DNA from: Takakia lepidozioides
Taxonomy: Eukaryota > Streptophyta > Takakiopsida > Takakiales > Takakiaceae
Direction: 5' to 3'
Assembly: GCA_030704615.1 (NCBI GenBank)
Contig: CM060733.1
Coordinates: 75,926,907 to 75,990,906, forward strand
Length of the DNA: 64,000 nt
In this document: positions 12,036-24,198 of the stretch, one piece after another
Numbering within the stretch: the first letter of the stretch is position 1
Layout of the letters: each line of letters starts with the position of its first letter
The notes under the pieces: model-generated
The model's database searches: none
What the model saw: only the letters and a program-made list of their open reading frames with translations
What the model was told of the DNA's origin: nothing
Translations under genes and position numbers: made by a program

Positions 12036-15000
12036 ATGAAGAGAGTGAGAGGAATGGAAGAAATCAGGGTGAAGAGCACCACAATCCTGCAGAAACAAAC
12101 GATTGCTACTCCACAGGCGGTACAGTTACTGAAGGAACTGCGATTAGAAGGATTGCAAAGCAAAGATTGGACATTGCACCATAGGCAGTACATGTTACAA
12201 TTCTTACAGAACTTTGAGCCGAGGACAGGAGCAACAACGGTGAAGGGAGTTGAATTAGAAATCACTCCCCTATACCTACAGCAATTGTTTGAATTGCCAT
12301 CAGGTCAGGTGCATGTGGAGGAGCACAGGGCAAGACTGCAAATAGGGGACTTATTCCAAGAAGGGAGTTTCTTTAAAACTCAGGGTTATGCTTGTACCAA
12401 GGCCGTCAACCCAGGGCTAAGGGAGGTAGGCCAGGTATTGAACGTTCTGTTTGCCATGAAAGAGAACCAACAGTATTTGATCAGATCCTTCACAGAGGAA
12501 ATACTCAAAGCCTTGAGAGGAGAAGAGGTAGCATGGGCGGACATAATGTACAACGCACTGGCACTGTCGTAAAGTCTCCTATCATAGTGTCTGGCCCAAT
12601 CATTGCTCAAATAATTCTTGATTCTTGCATACTTGATGCTCGGGAAAGAAAGGAGATGGGAGTGTTTGAGACCGAAACCACTGCAATGGAAGAGCAAGGC
12701 TCTTCACACAGTGAGGGTGGACTGGCAAGGCAACCCCAGTCTAAGAGACAGAGGCGGGGAAAGACTGTAGTGGCGGATCCACTGGCTTCACGGAAACCGC
12801 ATGATAATGTTTCCCAAGCTCTTGTGCAGGAAGGGGCACAGCAGCACAGAGAGCTGCTACTATTGGAAGCAGGGCCTTCAGAGAGGGAAGAGGAAGTTAC
12901 TTCAGTATCACAGCCATCACAGCCATCACAACCAGATGATCGGCTTGTCACAGAGTTACCACAAGTTGTCCATGCAGTTCCACCACAAATAATTGATTTG
13001 GAGAAAGAAGGGTTAGATATCCCCACTACAGAACAGGTGGTGGCAGAAATTGAGAAGGAGAACCTTCTCTATGAAAATTCTGGTTTGGTCAGGGAAACAA
13101 TGATTGCAGAGGTGCAACGGTTGTCCAGGGGAAACCCTGCTGTGCATATAATACACACACCTGTGACGGAGGTACCACAGGTAGAATGTCAAGACACTGC
13201 AGCACCTGGGACAGATGAAGTGGTTCAGGAAGAAAATCTGGTGGGGCAATGGCCTGAATGGTTCGTGAGGCATCACACTGTTGAGGATCAGGGAGAACAG
13301 CAGCAAGCTCACCATGATGACCCTCAACAGGCCATGCTTATGAGTTCCATAAGCAGGACACTTAATTTGTTGGGCACTTATTTCAAATCCCATGTTCCAA
13401 CTACCCAATTGGCAGCTTTGAGGGAGGAACTCAGGAAGGAGTTTGAGGCTCGACTTGCCACTGAGTGTGCAAACAAGGTCGATGAGGAGGTCACTCTCAA
13501 GATACAGCAAGACTTAGAGAGTACAAAAGTTGTTTTGCAATTGGCCAAGGAACAATTGATTGAGGTAGGCCTCGCGCAAGACCAGTTGCACGAAGCACAT
13601 AAGCAACAGCTATACCAAATGCAGGTGAAGCATGAAAGCAAGTTGCAAGAAGTGAATGCACTACATACAGAGTTGCAGACAGTGCATGACAGGATGGCCA
13701 TACAATGTGCTACACTCACAACTACGCTTGAGCACACTACATTAAAAGTTAACAGTCAAGCGGAAAGATGTACGAAGGCAGAGGCAGAGAATGTCGAGCA
13801 AGCGAAACTCATTGTCGATATGAAGAATACAATCTGTCGCAATGAGAATACCTTCAAGCAATACAGGCAGGTTGAAGCTGACTAAGAGAGTTACATCCTG
13901 GAATTGCAACAAACGCTCATGTCCAATAGAAATGAACTCTCTGTGGCTAACAAGGCTTGGAAGGAAGCCAATAATCTGGCTGCTGCATATGCGAATTTGG
14001 TTGAACCTCATGCGAAGCGCATGGAGGCTTTACAGCAGCAGATAGATGTGTACAGGCTCACAGAGGAGCAGACTCTCAGGGGTGCCACAAGCAACTTGGT
14101 GGATAACCACCTTATGAAGGTCTGGTTAGCACAAGGGCCGGTGGAGGGCAAAGCACCACGAAAGCTCACCCAAAGCGAGATGAATGAGCTCAGACTGCAA
14201 GTGCAGAACATTGCCACAACTACTATAGACAATGTCTATAGTAGGATAGCGGAGCTACAAGAGGATGTAGACGGCCTGCAGACTCAGGTGGAGGACCTGA
14301 CATCAAATATTGACAAGAGAGTCTTTGTACCTGAGGAGCAACCGATGGCTTCTTATTTACAAGCCAGAACTTTGGCTTTTCAGTCTTCTTCGCAGGGGGT
14401 GCAGGAGCCAGTACCACCAACACCACAACAAGTCACTGTGTCAGTAGCTGACCTTGTTGTTACTACAGCCACACCACAGTCACCACAACCTGAGGTATGG
14501 GGGAATGCTGCTTTTAACCCACCTAAAACTTCTGCTGCACGGGAGTACAGTCGGGCTATGATTATGCCCTTCAGCCAAATTCCCATTGTGTTGGATTTGG
14601 CTTGGAAGGAATTTAGTCCTCCGCAGTCGTTGGCACATTACTATCAAATCATGCGCATTTGGCTGCCAGTGGCAACTAGGACTAAAGTTCTTCCGAACAA
14701 TCGACCAATTGAGGATCATCACTTTGCGCAGTACTGGCATGAGGCAAGTACCATGTTGAAGGAATTAATTGTCTTCCAAGTTGTACATGGATTCATTTAT
14801 ACCAAGATCAAAGAGGTAGCAAGTATTGTCATGGGCTGCGGGTTATACTACGCTGCTTGTTTTCTGGTACGTTATCACAGTGAGCAGCAGAAGATGCAAA
14901 CGCGCTTTCTGAGTTATTCCAGTGGGGATCATTGGGTCTTACCTTCAGTGCCACCTCATATGTATCTATATGAGGCAAAAGTTATGATGCAAAAGGATTC

Positions 15001-15559
15001 TCAGATTCGTTCATGGTTTCATGCGGCCTGGAACAATTTGTCAACACAGAAATTCGGCCCTGACGATATTTTCTTTAAGGGACATGAGGCATGGAAATAC
15101 TTGCACAATTCACAAGTCATTGGTACCCCACTCACTTGGACAGACAATGAGCTTGGGGTCTTCACCAATTTTGCAATTCAGCGCTTACAACAAGTTTTAC
15201 AGTTTAAACTTCCAGACATGCTGGGACAACATTGTATGCCCCAGAGAATTCCAGTTAGAGTTCGACCGTTAAAACACCTCAGGGGGGACGAGGATTCTGA
15301 TACTACTGTTTCTTCAGCGGACTCTTTTGACATGGCAGAGGACTATGCAATTCAGATGGCAGAGAAGAAGCGACGGGGGTCTCCTATGCCTGAAAGATTA
15401 CCTCGATATCGGCCTCCAGAGGGACTGACATATCCAGGTAGTGTTCAATCATCTCCGTCAACCAGTGACAGACCTCGGGCTCGCACACAGAGTCCTTCAC
15501 GAGACTCTCAACGTCAGAAGGGTGCTCGCTCACAAAGGTTTGCTAATCCCAAACAGTAA
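12036..15559 (+). pseudogene. long coiled-coil ORF downstream of integrase, unknown function
   Basis: I do not recognise this protein. It starts at ATG 12036 (MKRVRGMEEIRVKS), runs to about 12570, shifts frame by one base there, then continues to TAA at 15557 with one internal TAA at 13883 (frame identical on both sides). Rebuilt length is about 1170 codons. The first 180 residues are globular, with an ELEITPLYLQQLFELPSGQ segment weakly reminiscent of the plant mobile domain. A low-complexity acidic/Pro region with QPSQPSQP follows, then about 350 residues of heptad-rich coiled coil (13400-14330), then a second compact domain rich in W/Y/H (about 14520-15240), ending in a basic Ser/Arg/Pro tail (SPSRDSQRQKGARSQR). 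It lies between integrase and a 3' polypurine tract, in sense, like env-like or accessory ORFs of large plant gypsy elements. No signal peptide or membrane segment is seen, which argues against an envelope. Confidence 0.65.
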
Positions 15560-15580
15560 ACCGTGAGGACACGGTTTTTT

Positions 15581-15598
15581 GAGAGGGGAAGGGGTAAT
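15581..15598 (+). promoter_or_regulatory. candidate polypurine tract and 3' LTR start
   Basis: GAGAGGGGAAGGGG is followed by TAA and TGTTAGAGG, the layout of a plus-strand primer site next to an LTR beginning with TG. A short hairpin (ACCGTG / CACGGT) and T-run lies just upstream, at the ORF stop. Without a second LTR copy this cannot be confirmed. Confidence 0.5.
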
Positions 15599-15701
15599 GT
15601 TAGAGGACTGCCAGGGACTTAGGCACTTTTATGAGTTCTGTGGGGTCTGGGACTTAGACATTTTTATGGGTTCCAAAAGGTACTCTTATTTTTTACATAG
15701 A

Positions 15702-15928
15702 CCAGTCACAGCCCATCACAGTCACACAGCCAGTCACAGCTTAACACAGCCGACAGAGCCCGACACAGTCGCACAGCCAGTCACAGCTCGACAGAGCCCG
15801 ACAGAGCCCGACACAGTCCAACACAGCCCGTCACAGCCGCCACAGCTTCGCACAGCCCTACACAGCCCGACACAGCCAGTCACAACCCGCCACAGCGTGA
15901 TACAGCCAGTCACAACTCGGCACAACTG
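15702..15928 (+). repeat. CACAGCC-type short tandem array
   Basis: Degenerate repeats of about 10-20 bp with the core CACAGCC(C)GACACAGT run across the putative 3' LTR. The core resembles the 30-bp array at 11011-11330, so both may have grown from the same seed motif. Spacing is irregular and there are no unique spacers, so it is not a CRISPR array. A run of 16 G lies at 16113-16128 downstream. Confidence 0.75.
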
Positions 15929-16479
15929 GGGAACAGTTACCATTGGCAGGGAACGACTGTGGGGAACGACATCTGAAAAAAGGAACGTGTACTACAGAGA
16001 TAACGGTTAGTTAGGAAAGCGGTTAGAACGGCTAGTAAAGAGATAAAGCGGGAAGCGGGGACATCGGAGGGGATCACTTCTGGGGGAAGAGGATCACTTC
16101 TGGAAGGACTTCGGGGGGGGGGGGGGGGATCACAACTTGGAAAGGAAGCGGAGAGCGCATCTCTGAGCAGAAAGAGGGAGAGCACGGAGTAGGAGGAGAA
16201 CGATCTGTTGATACTTGCTGAATGCAAGAAGTAGAGTTGTAATGTAGAGCAGAATAGAGACACCATGGCTTCAGCCTGATACTTGATAGATATTAATCTG
16301 ATACATACTTCATACTCACACTGTGTAGAGAGACCTGAGTGAAGCTGTGGAATGAATGGATGGAACTTGATAGATTTCTGAAGCAAACTGATACTTAATT
16401 ACAGATAGTAAGGTAACTCGCTAACATGAATGCGGGAAGGAGTACAAATAGGAAACACCCCCCCATGATACACTAGCTG

Positions 16480-17908
16480 TAGGTCATGACTGATTGTTCT
16501 GAGCGGGCTGAGTGCTTAGAGATTTCCAACTCTTCTATCTTGGAGTTCCCACCTCGGATAGCGAAGGGATGGGTGAGTAAAAGCCGCGCGACAATATTGT
16601 CTTCAGGTTGCCCACACAACAGGCATTTGCAATCCCCTTCCTCTCTGCATATGTTTGCTGTTCAAGGTAGGCTTCCCGCCCAAAGTTTAAATTTCAGTCT
16701 AATGCCCAAAGTGGGTAGACCCTTGAGGTCATCCATGATGGCCTCACTCATGTCACCGACTGGAAATAAGTTTTTCAGGGAAGTTTTCTGCCTAATTTCA
16801 TTTTTGTCAGACAATTTCCTGGCAACAGACATGGCTTTGGACCCCATAGCCTCTAGGTCAGAATTATCCAGCAGGGTCAAAACTTGCGGACTCAGAATCA
16901 GATCCTTGAAAACCGCTTCGGACTTAACCTGTTTGATAGGGCAATCCTGCTTCCAAGATAGAGTTGATTAACTTAGGGTATGTGTTCTTAGTCCTACATT
17001 GCAGCTGACCTGCATACGAGACCTATCACTGCATCTATACCCACCCTATCTCTCCAACTTCATTCGATTTGCATTTGCTGACATTGTGATCATGCTTGCT
17101 GTAAGGTCTGATATTGCTAGGGAGGAAGCCATGTTGCTGCAAGAGAAATTCCCTCGCAGAAGTGCGGAAGCCCCAAGTTGTGGAAGCCACAACTTCTGTG
17201 CGGATTCTTGTTACAAACGATAGTGGGGATTGCATTTCTCATGCTTTGCATTTCAGACCGAAACCTAGAAGTCCATCACCTTTACTAACGAGGTCGGAAA
17301 ATGACAACACGTCACGTATGTCCTAAACCGTTGTGGAAGGGTCAGCAAAAACCTATTTTAAAAGCTGACATACCGTTAAAGAGCCTTTCAGAAATAGTTG
17401 TCAAAACAGTTCATAAAACAGTTGGTAAGCAGTTATGTGCCTTTACCGACCCATGTGAAATGACGGCAGAGACCGACATCCCATGCCATCCCAATGTGTT
17501 CAGCCACGTGGAAGCCGACAATGCATTCATTGAAGGGTTTAAGAGAAATTGGCGGCGAACGAATAAAAGATGTTGAATCGGGAGAATCCAAAAAATCTAG
17601 TGAAATAAGTCATCCATCCGTATCAAATCTATGTGATGGCCATACCTCCATAATGAAAGACGGCGGCCATTGCAGAATGGATGAGTGTGTCGTTAGGAGG
17701 GGGACACGTATGCAGTAAATACATGCATAACCGCCAAGAGCGATGCCCCGGCTGCTATTCATCGCACAACGTCTCTCATCCCAGTAGATCGTAGTTTTTC
17801 AAGTTGGAGAGTAGCAGGAGACAGAGTTCCGCGCAAAAGAGTGGAAGGCGTAGAAGACAGTCATTCTTTTTTACTTCAGCGCGAGAGAGGAAGAAGGCAA
17901 GAGAGAGA
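16480..17908. other. no confident gene; one weak minus-strand frame
   Basis: A minus-strand frame at 16662-16974 of about 100 codons has a protein-like composition (LTLLDNSDLEAMGSKAMSVA, VGDMSEAIMDDLKGLPTL) but lacks an early ATG, and I do not recognise it. The rest, up to the start of paralogue A, shows nothing. Confidence 0.3.
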
Positions 17909-18263
17909 ATGAAAGGTCGCAAGCTGAACATGACACTGAAGGAGATCGCAGAGGAGAGCGCGGCCCTGGAAACCAAACACATGGTGGGGGAGGACCAACT
18001 GCCAGCTCCTGATGAACTTGGGGACGAAACTGCGTCAGAGGACGACACAGACGCTATGGACACAGACAAGCCAGACGTTGTTGCGAAGGAATCCACGCCG
18101 AAGGGGAAGAATGTCGTGGAGGAGGAGGTGACGCCGAAGGGTAAGAAGGCTGCCCAAACTGGGAGGACGGCCGCCATTGTTGCTACATCGAAGGCATCTG
18201 GGAGTTCTTCAGCCAAAGGACCTAAGGTGATTCTCTTATTTGCTATCTTCAGTCAAGTTTCCA

Positions 18264-18870
18264 GGGCATGAAAATTACGTGCGGTGGCGCACGCAATTTT
18301 CTTGCCCTCTTTTCTGCTATTTTCTGCTTGATCATTCAGAGTAAGACCACAGGAATGCAGGCAATGCACAACACCCAAACCCGGGGGCGACCCACTACTC
18401 ACTTTTCATCTACTGCATAGGAGGAGGGACTTTCACATTTCATAATGGTTGTACCATCCCAGTTACTGAGATTATAGTTCCAGAAATGAGAGAAGGCCAT
18501 AGAGAGAACCTCCAGAAATTGCGTGCATCGACGCACGCAATTTCTGAGTGTTCTCTCTATGACCTTCTCTCATTTCTCGAACAATCATTACCCTATTCTC
18601 CGAAGTTACAGCTGTGATGTGTTAGCAACGACAGAAGCCCTGGAAACTCCGCAAAGTAAGTGTGAGAGAACCCCCAGAAATTGCGTGAGTCAACACACGC
18701 TGATTCTGGAGGTTCTCTCACACTCACTTTTCTGCCTGCAGCGAAATTTGATTGACTGTCTGCAGCATACTTTTATGGAAGAGAGTAGATTGATATTGGG
18801 TATGAAATAGGCAAGGAAATGAGTACTTTTCAGAGGGTAGAAAATTGCGTGCATTGAAGCACGCAATTTT
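18264..18870 (+). repeat. four palindromic hairpins in intron 1 of paralogue A
   Basis: Hairpins at 18264-18307, 18482-18577, 18656-18727 and 18841-18870 share the core AAATTGCGTGC / GCACGCAATTT around a six-base loop such as ATCGAC. Beyond the core the arms continue into sequence that differs from copy to copy yet is still self-complementary: 18482-18577 has AGAAATGAGAGAAGGCC opposed to its near-perfect complement 60 bp later, and 18656-18727 opposes GTGTGAGAGAACC and GGTTCTCTCACAC. Confidence 0.85.
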
Positions 18871-20679
18871 TGGCAAGTCTTTTACATGCAAAATATATCA
18901 CTTTGAGTGCAGACGAAGAAAAAGAAAGGTGTTGCTCAGGTAGAGGACAAAGTGATTGAGCAGGAACTGGTGGTTGTTGAGGAGGAGGACGATGGCAGGC
19001 CATACGAAGACAGAGCAAAAGATCTGCTTTCCTTCTCTAAAGTGAATTCGACACAAGTCATCAAGGCCATGGGCGTCCCTGGGGGAAAAATAATGATACC
19101 CCTATGCCGTTTGATCTCCATGCCCTTTGTTCGACCAGCTCTCACGAATGACATTCAAAAGTTGGAACAGGATTTTTGCCATGGGTACATAGAGGGTCAA
19201 TCTGTTTTTTACGTCTCCTTGGCGGACTCCGCTGGTAGAGAGGTGTTGGTCAACGAGTCCATTGTTGGAGGCTGGGATCCTATCTGGCGACAGATAAACG
19301 AGGAGTTCGAATCTATCATTTGCAAGAGGCTCGTCACCCAGCCTTTCTCAGGCAAGATGTTTCATGTTTGGGATGGCAACCACCGATTGCTTGCCTGGAG
19401 GAACATGATCGAGAGATATCATAGCACCGAGGCGGAGTGGCACTACTCTGTGGCCTCAATGGTGCTGGATCCCAAGGGAAACATCACTGCACTGTTGACG
19501 GCAATGCATGACGTTAACAAGTAAGTGTCTTCTTCACCTTTTTTTGTCCGCCTTTTTCCCATGACTGTCTGTTCGCTTTTAGCACTCACTGACGACATAC
19601 CATTGTATGTGACAGGGGAACTGAAACCGCCCATGTGACAACGAACCTTCTTCACACACTATTCAGGATCCAGAATATCGGCCAGATGCCCCTCAATTCA
19701 AGAGCATCCTGAGTGCGGAGTCATTCAAGAAATGCTTGACATTGAAAACGTCAGATACCTGGTACAAGCTGACGAGGGAAGCATTCATGGAGTACATGTA
19801 CACGGTAAGTATTCCATAGCTCTGGCCTTCCATTGTCTGTTGTGATTGTCAGTAATAACTGATCTAATTCCGGATTACGTTTTGTAGCAAGAAATAGCTG
19901 AAGCTGGAGAGAGAGGAAAAGCAGAGTACTATTTGAAAAACCCGGAGGGTATGAGAACGTCCAAGGGAGTGGCGGAAGCCATGAAGTTTACGATGAATGA
20001 GATACGGAAGAAGCTCATGAGCGCTTTCGTGAAGCAGCTGAGAATAACTGACCCTGATTTTGGTCCCGAGTTCCTTAACCAGGTGAGGATCCACCAAACC
20101 GGAGATGACACAAGAAAAGCTTCACCAGTTGTCAACTGCAGCGGAAGAAGCAGACCAGAAAGTGAAATGGTTGGAGATTTGGAATTCCGACCCAACTGTC
20201 AAGGATACATACTGCTTCTCTAGGGGTAAAAGAGATGAGGACACTGGGCACATCGAACCCTTCAACGACCAAGTTCTCGATACATGGTTGCACAATGCCA
20301 CCTACTGGAGCCAGGTAGTTTTTAGGACTTTCTTTGCTTGAAATTTTGAGAATATCTTCCCACGCATGGACTCTAACCCATGCTTATGTATCCCTGCAGA
20401 TTGAAGCTCGTGCAAACAAGGTGCTGGAGAAACAACTTCATGATTACAAAATTACCATGACCATGCCCGAGGACACTCTGGAGGATTACTTGAGGCAGTG
20501 GAAGGCCACTGCTTGGAGCAAGTGCTTCTTCAGAGAGTTTTCCCGAGATGGAGGCATCTCCCGCACAAATGACTTTGACCAGCAGTACGGAGCGGAGGGA
20601 GCCATGAAGAGGGTCCTATACAGGTTCGTTAATTTTGTTTTGTGTTTGAGAGCTATCTTTGGCAATCAGTAGACAGGCA

Positions 20680-20960
20680 GTTTGTGGCCATGCAAAACTG
20701 TGTGCGCCAACGCATGCAATTTTGGAGGGCCACAAACTCAGGTATGTTTTCCCCTCCATCATGGATTTCATTGTTTCGTTGGCAATTCTGAATGGAATAT
20801 CTTTCTGCCGAGAATGGGATATCTTTCTGCATATGGAACCCTTTGTTTTGTCTTGTTTTTACATATGTTACTTGTGAGTGGATTTCGGTTGCCTCATGCT
20901 CAAGTATGTGTGCACCCCAAAATTGTGTGCGTCGACGCACGCATTTTGGGAGGGCCGCAC
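20680..20960 (+). repeat. two palindromic hairpins in intron 5 of paralogue A
   Basis: Hairpins at 20680-20737 (arms begin GTTTGTGGCC and end GGCCACAAAC) and 20908-20960 (arms GTG-GC-CCC and GGG-GC-GCAC). Both carry the same GTGTGCG / CGCACGC core as the intron-1 set; the second has the perfect centre GTGCGTCGACGCAC. The intron (20624-21012) corresponds to those that hold hairpins in paralogues B and C. Confidence 0.85.
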
Positions 20961-22132
20961 TACATGTTTTTTTGCCTTCAATGTCTAAAAGTGTACCTCT
21001 TTTGTTTTGTAGGTGTATCAAGAACGTGCTCATTCCGGGGAAAAACCTCAGTAAGTACCCTGCCTTCATCGATTTGTGGTCTGACCCCTCTAACAATCAG
21101 ACCATGTACACGGCAGCCATCCTCAGGGACTACGGGAGATATCACCTGAAAGACTGCTGCTGGTATCTTGACATTCCCAAATCAGATTGCCCCTGGTATG
21201 AGTTGCAAACACGGAACCAGAACGACAATGCGGAGTCGTTGGCCCCCTCTAACTGACAAGGAATTGCATGAGAGGAATCTGCGGAACCTCGTTGAGAAGA
21301 AACCCGCAGCCAACAAAACTCCTGCAAGAGGGAAGGGAAAGGGAAAGGGTACAAAGGACAAAGGGAAGGAGAAGGCCACCCAAGGGGAGGCTGCGGGGGG
21401 TGAGGTAGCGCAGACCCCAATTGCAAACAAGGAACAAAAACGTAAGGGGAAGTTTGAGCCATACGACGCAGTGGAGCACCCATCCAGAATCCAGCGAGAA
21501 TGTAAATGAGAGCTTGTCAATGATTCATTCCTTGCCATGATGGAGTGCAAAAAATCTGGTTACACTGGAGAACCCTCTCGGACTTGGGGCAAGCTGTGTG
21601 CATTCCTTGAGTCGGTAAGCCAATTCCCACTATTTGTTGACGTTAATGTTTTCCATTTTGGATAGTGATTTAATTTTTGCCTTCTATCTGTTTTCAGGTT
21701 TCGAAGGGGCAGTGTTAGGTCAATGGTGCTCAAAAATTGTGTGGTGCCGACATGGTGATTGTGGACATTCCGGATGATGTCGATGATACTGCACAAGTTT
21801 CAGGGGATAGTTCTAGTGACTGAAATGCCAATTTCATCATTTTTGGGGGTCTCATGATGTTCTGAGTTTCAGACATTTTGTGTCCCTCCAAAATTTTGTA
21901 ATAAAATTTGTGCATGTTCGTTGTAATGTCGTTAAAAGATGGTTTCTCATTTTCATGGCGTGTATGCATTTACAATAGTGGCTTCTATGCACTTCATACA
22001 ATGAACAGTTATATCTTGGCTTGTAGGCTTTGATTGTAATGTACAGCAAATAGCTTTTTTTTTGAGTTTGAGTTTGAGTTTCTCATTCGCATCATTTTGG
22101 CAATGTGCATTTCAAAGGGTTTAAGGTGCAAG

Positions 22133-22424
22133 CCTAGGGGATGATGTATGTATTGACTCTCGGGTCCAACGCAAGTTCAAAGGCAGCCTCCTGATGCCTA
22201 ACATTGGTTATGGGTCAGTCAAGAAGACAAGGCACCTAGGGGATGATTTGTGGACTCTCGGGTTCAACGCAAGTTCAAGGGCAGCATCCTGATGCCTAAC
22301 ATTGGTTATGGTTCAAACAAGAAGACAGTGCACCTAGTGGATGATGTATGGACTCTCGGTTTCAGCGCAAGTTCAAGGGCAGCATCCTCATGTGGTTGTG
22401 GGTCAAACAAGAAGACAATGCAGG
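22133..22424 (+). repeat. about 100-bp tandem repeat, 3 copies
   Basis: Copies begin at the CCTAGGGG/CCTAGTGG motif at 22133, 22235 and 22333. Each contains GACTCTCGGGTTCAACGC, CAAGTTCAAGGGCAGC and AAGAAGACA. The third copy lacks part of the middle. It follows the truncated end of paralogue A, with no coding role seen. The remainder of 21823-23514 has no gene. Confidence 0.85.
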
Positions 22425-22929
22425 CGTTTCATCAATTTCTGTTACACAATGTTGAAAGACCCGGAATTCCTCCTCATGCACAAATGAGAGCCAAATTGAT
22501 TTTGTATGTTGTTGTGTAATGGTCCTGATGAAAAACCATGAAAGTTGTAGTGCTCTCGTAAGACACATGAGCACATTTCAACCTCACTGGCAGGGGCAGC
22601 AAGACGCATTGGAGTCCAAACCATGTTTAGCATGGTCAGGTGGTGCGTTGCAGGAAGTATAGTGCTGAAATGGCTCACAATGTGTCGACACTGAAGAGGA
22701 CAGCTAAAGAGGATCGTGCTGCACACCAGAATGATGCAGTAAGCACTCGGACAAAGTCGCGGAATGAAAGATCACTCTCACATCTGTTGTGTTGTCTTTT
22801 TCTACGTTGCTGTCATCTGTCTACCTTTCCCCAAATGCCATACATTCATTAAATCTTATCATGTGCTTCATGAGGGATTTTAGGCACAATTTCTAATGTT
22901 TGTGCGAACGACATTGATCGTTGTGCTTG

Positions 22930-23514
22930 GTTTTCATAAATGTTAGAATGACATCCTCGCTCAACATTCATCCACTCTATCATCCATTCACAATATTTCA
23001 TCCATATTTGTCCACAACTATTCATCCCCATTCATCCATACTCGCAGTGTCCCATCTACATTGGCTCTGCTTCATCCTCATTAATTCATCCACAACCATT
23101 CTAGACTGATGACAACAATGTAAAATACCACATTAGCATGACATTAAATCATCTGATGACCATTGTAGACTGATGACCTGGACATTAATACATCCACAAC
23201 CATTTCAGTCTCTACAAACACTATCATTCAGCAACATTCAGCAACATTCAGCAACATTCAACTCTATTCTGCACCATCGCCCACACATGGTTCCCTGTCT
23301 GCCGAATGCGCATTCCGCGGCTATAGGCCCCCATTTGCCTGTTCGGACCGTGGTTATAGGGCCATGCCTATGAAAATGATGTGGCATGATGTGACGTGGC
23401 GTCGGGCATGCTGGCGAGGTCGGCTGACGTGGCGTTAGACCCGTCAGCCAACGTGGCAAGAACTGCTGACGTGGAGCCCGCATATGCTCACGCGCTCTCA
23501 CGCTCACGCTCACG
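22930..23514. repeat. CATTCATCC-rich tract and ACGTGGC/GCTCACGC cluster
   Basis: A pyrimidine-rich tract of irregular CATTCATCCA motifs (about 22950-23100) is followed at 23390-23520 by several TGACGTGGC motifs and a GCTCACGCGCTCTCACGC cluster. The same succession occurs downstream of paralogue B at about 38800-39345, and a GACATGGCGTGAGCC version lies at 27005-27075. Likely a duplicated flank or the end of an unrecognised repeat. Confidence 0.5.
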
Positions 23515-24198
23515 CGGAAGCATCCCCCCGACACCACATCACGTTCAGCCATATAGTCGAACACTCCCTTCATACATGTCCACAAGGGTATTGTTCAGAA
23601 TGACATTTGGTAGAATTGCAGCTCTGACAATGTCACCATGGACCTCTTTGCCCTTTTCCAGAGCTGCCTTGCACACGCATTGCAAATGCACACAAATGTG
23701 ATGTGGTTGGGCTTCACCCCTTCCCCCATCATTTTGATCATATAGGTCTCCAAAGCCTCATTCGCATCCTTAATGCACCCACATTTGGCATACATGTCCA
23801 CCAGGGCAGTGTTCAGAATGACATCTGGTACAATTCCAGCTTTGACGATGTCACCATGGACCTCTTCCCCCTTTTCCAGAGCTCCCAGGCTTGCACATGC
23901 ATTGCATACACAAACAAATGTGATGTGGTTGGGCTTCACCCCTTCGCGCAACATTTGCTCATAGGTCTCCAAAGCATTCCTACCAACATTATATTCCACG
24001 TGATCAGCGATTGTTGAGGTATTCTGTTGAACACTTGGTGAGCATCCATGATGCTCCCACGCTTAACATACATGTTGACAAGGGTGTTGAGTAGAAAAAC
24101 ATTTGGCGTGAATCCACTTTGGATAATGTGAGTGTGCACCTGCTTTCCGCTTCCAGACCTTCCATCTTGATGCACTTAAGCAAGACACAGACATACAC
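23515..24198 (-). pseudogene. PPR-protein pseudogene fragment
   Basis: Pentatricopeptide repeat proteins bind organellar RNA. Minus-strand frames give repeat signatures of the PLS kind: GKQVHTHIIQSGFTPNVFLL, NTLVNMYVKRGSIMDAHQVF, GVKPNHITFVCVCNACASLG, ALVDMYAKCGCIKDA, and last VFDYMAERDVVSGG where VVSWN is usual. The repeats are spread over at least three frames, with shifts near 24130, 23990 and 23690, and the segment breaks off at about 23515 in the ACGTGGC-rich repeat. No start, targeting peptide or C-terminal E/DYW domain is present. A decayed internal piece of a longer PPR gene. Confidence 0.85.

Larger units (their letters stand above)
5951..16480 (+). mobile_element. 5'-truncated Ty3/gypsy element with an extra ORF after integrase
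   Basis: Order on the plus strand: partial gag, protease, RT, RNase H, integrase, a 30-bp repeat array, a long coiled-coil ORF, then a polypurine tract (15581-15594, GAGAGGGGAAGGGG) and a TGTTAG start typical of a 3' LTR at 15598. No matching 5' LTR precedes gag, consistent with truncation at about 5950, so the right end of the LTR cannot be fixed; 16480 is a guess. The gag-pol frame is one continuous frame of about 5.3 kb interrupted only by stop codons (7232, 7256, 7475, 10766). Confidence 0.75.
17909..21822 (+). pseudogene. paralogue A: ParB-like domain plus methyltransferase-like family, truncated
   Basis: An intron-rich gene of a family seen three times here. Exons fitted with GT-AG borders: 17909-18226, 18913-19520, 19616-19804, 19888-20314, 20400-20623, 21013-21614, 21698-21822. 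Exon 1 is acidic/Lys-rich (nuclear-type). Exon 2 carries a ParB-like core: IPLCRLISMPFVRPALTNDI, a long gap, then VWDGNHRLLAW; DG-x-HR with flanking strands is the ParB N-domain signature. Exon 6 has LWSDPSNNQTMYTAAILRDY and a Lys/Gly-rich linker. Exon 7 starts the methyltransferase-like module (GADMVIVDIPDD) but stops at 21820, before motif I. Lesions: one-base shifts in exons 3, 4 and 6 (the last at a C-run), TGA at 21506 and TAG at 21716. Introns 1 and 5 hold palindromic hairpins. The ParB and methyltransferase assignments are inferred from motifs only. Confidence 0.6.

Noticed and set aside
12036-15559. Calling the extra ORF an envelope gene
   Set aside because: No signal peptide, transmembrane segment or fusion-peptide-like stretch; coiled coil alone is not enough.
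15702-15928. Short repeats that could suggest a CRISPR array
   Set aside because: Units are irregular, without unique spacers of constant length, and lie in a eukaryotic LTR element.
18607-18655. A mini-exon between hairpins in intron 1 of paralogue A
   Set aside because: Borders look plausible, but its length would break the phase between exons 1 and 2, which join cleanly without it.
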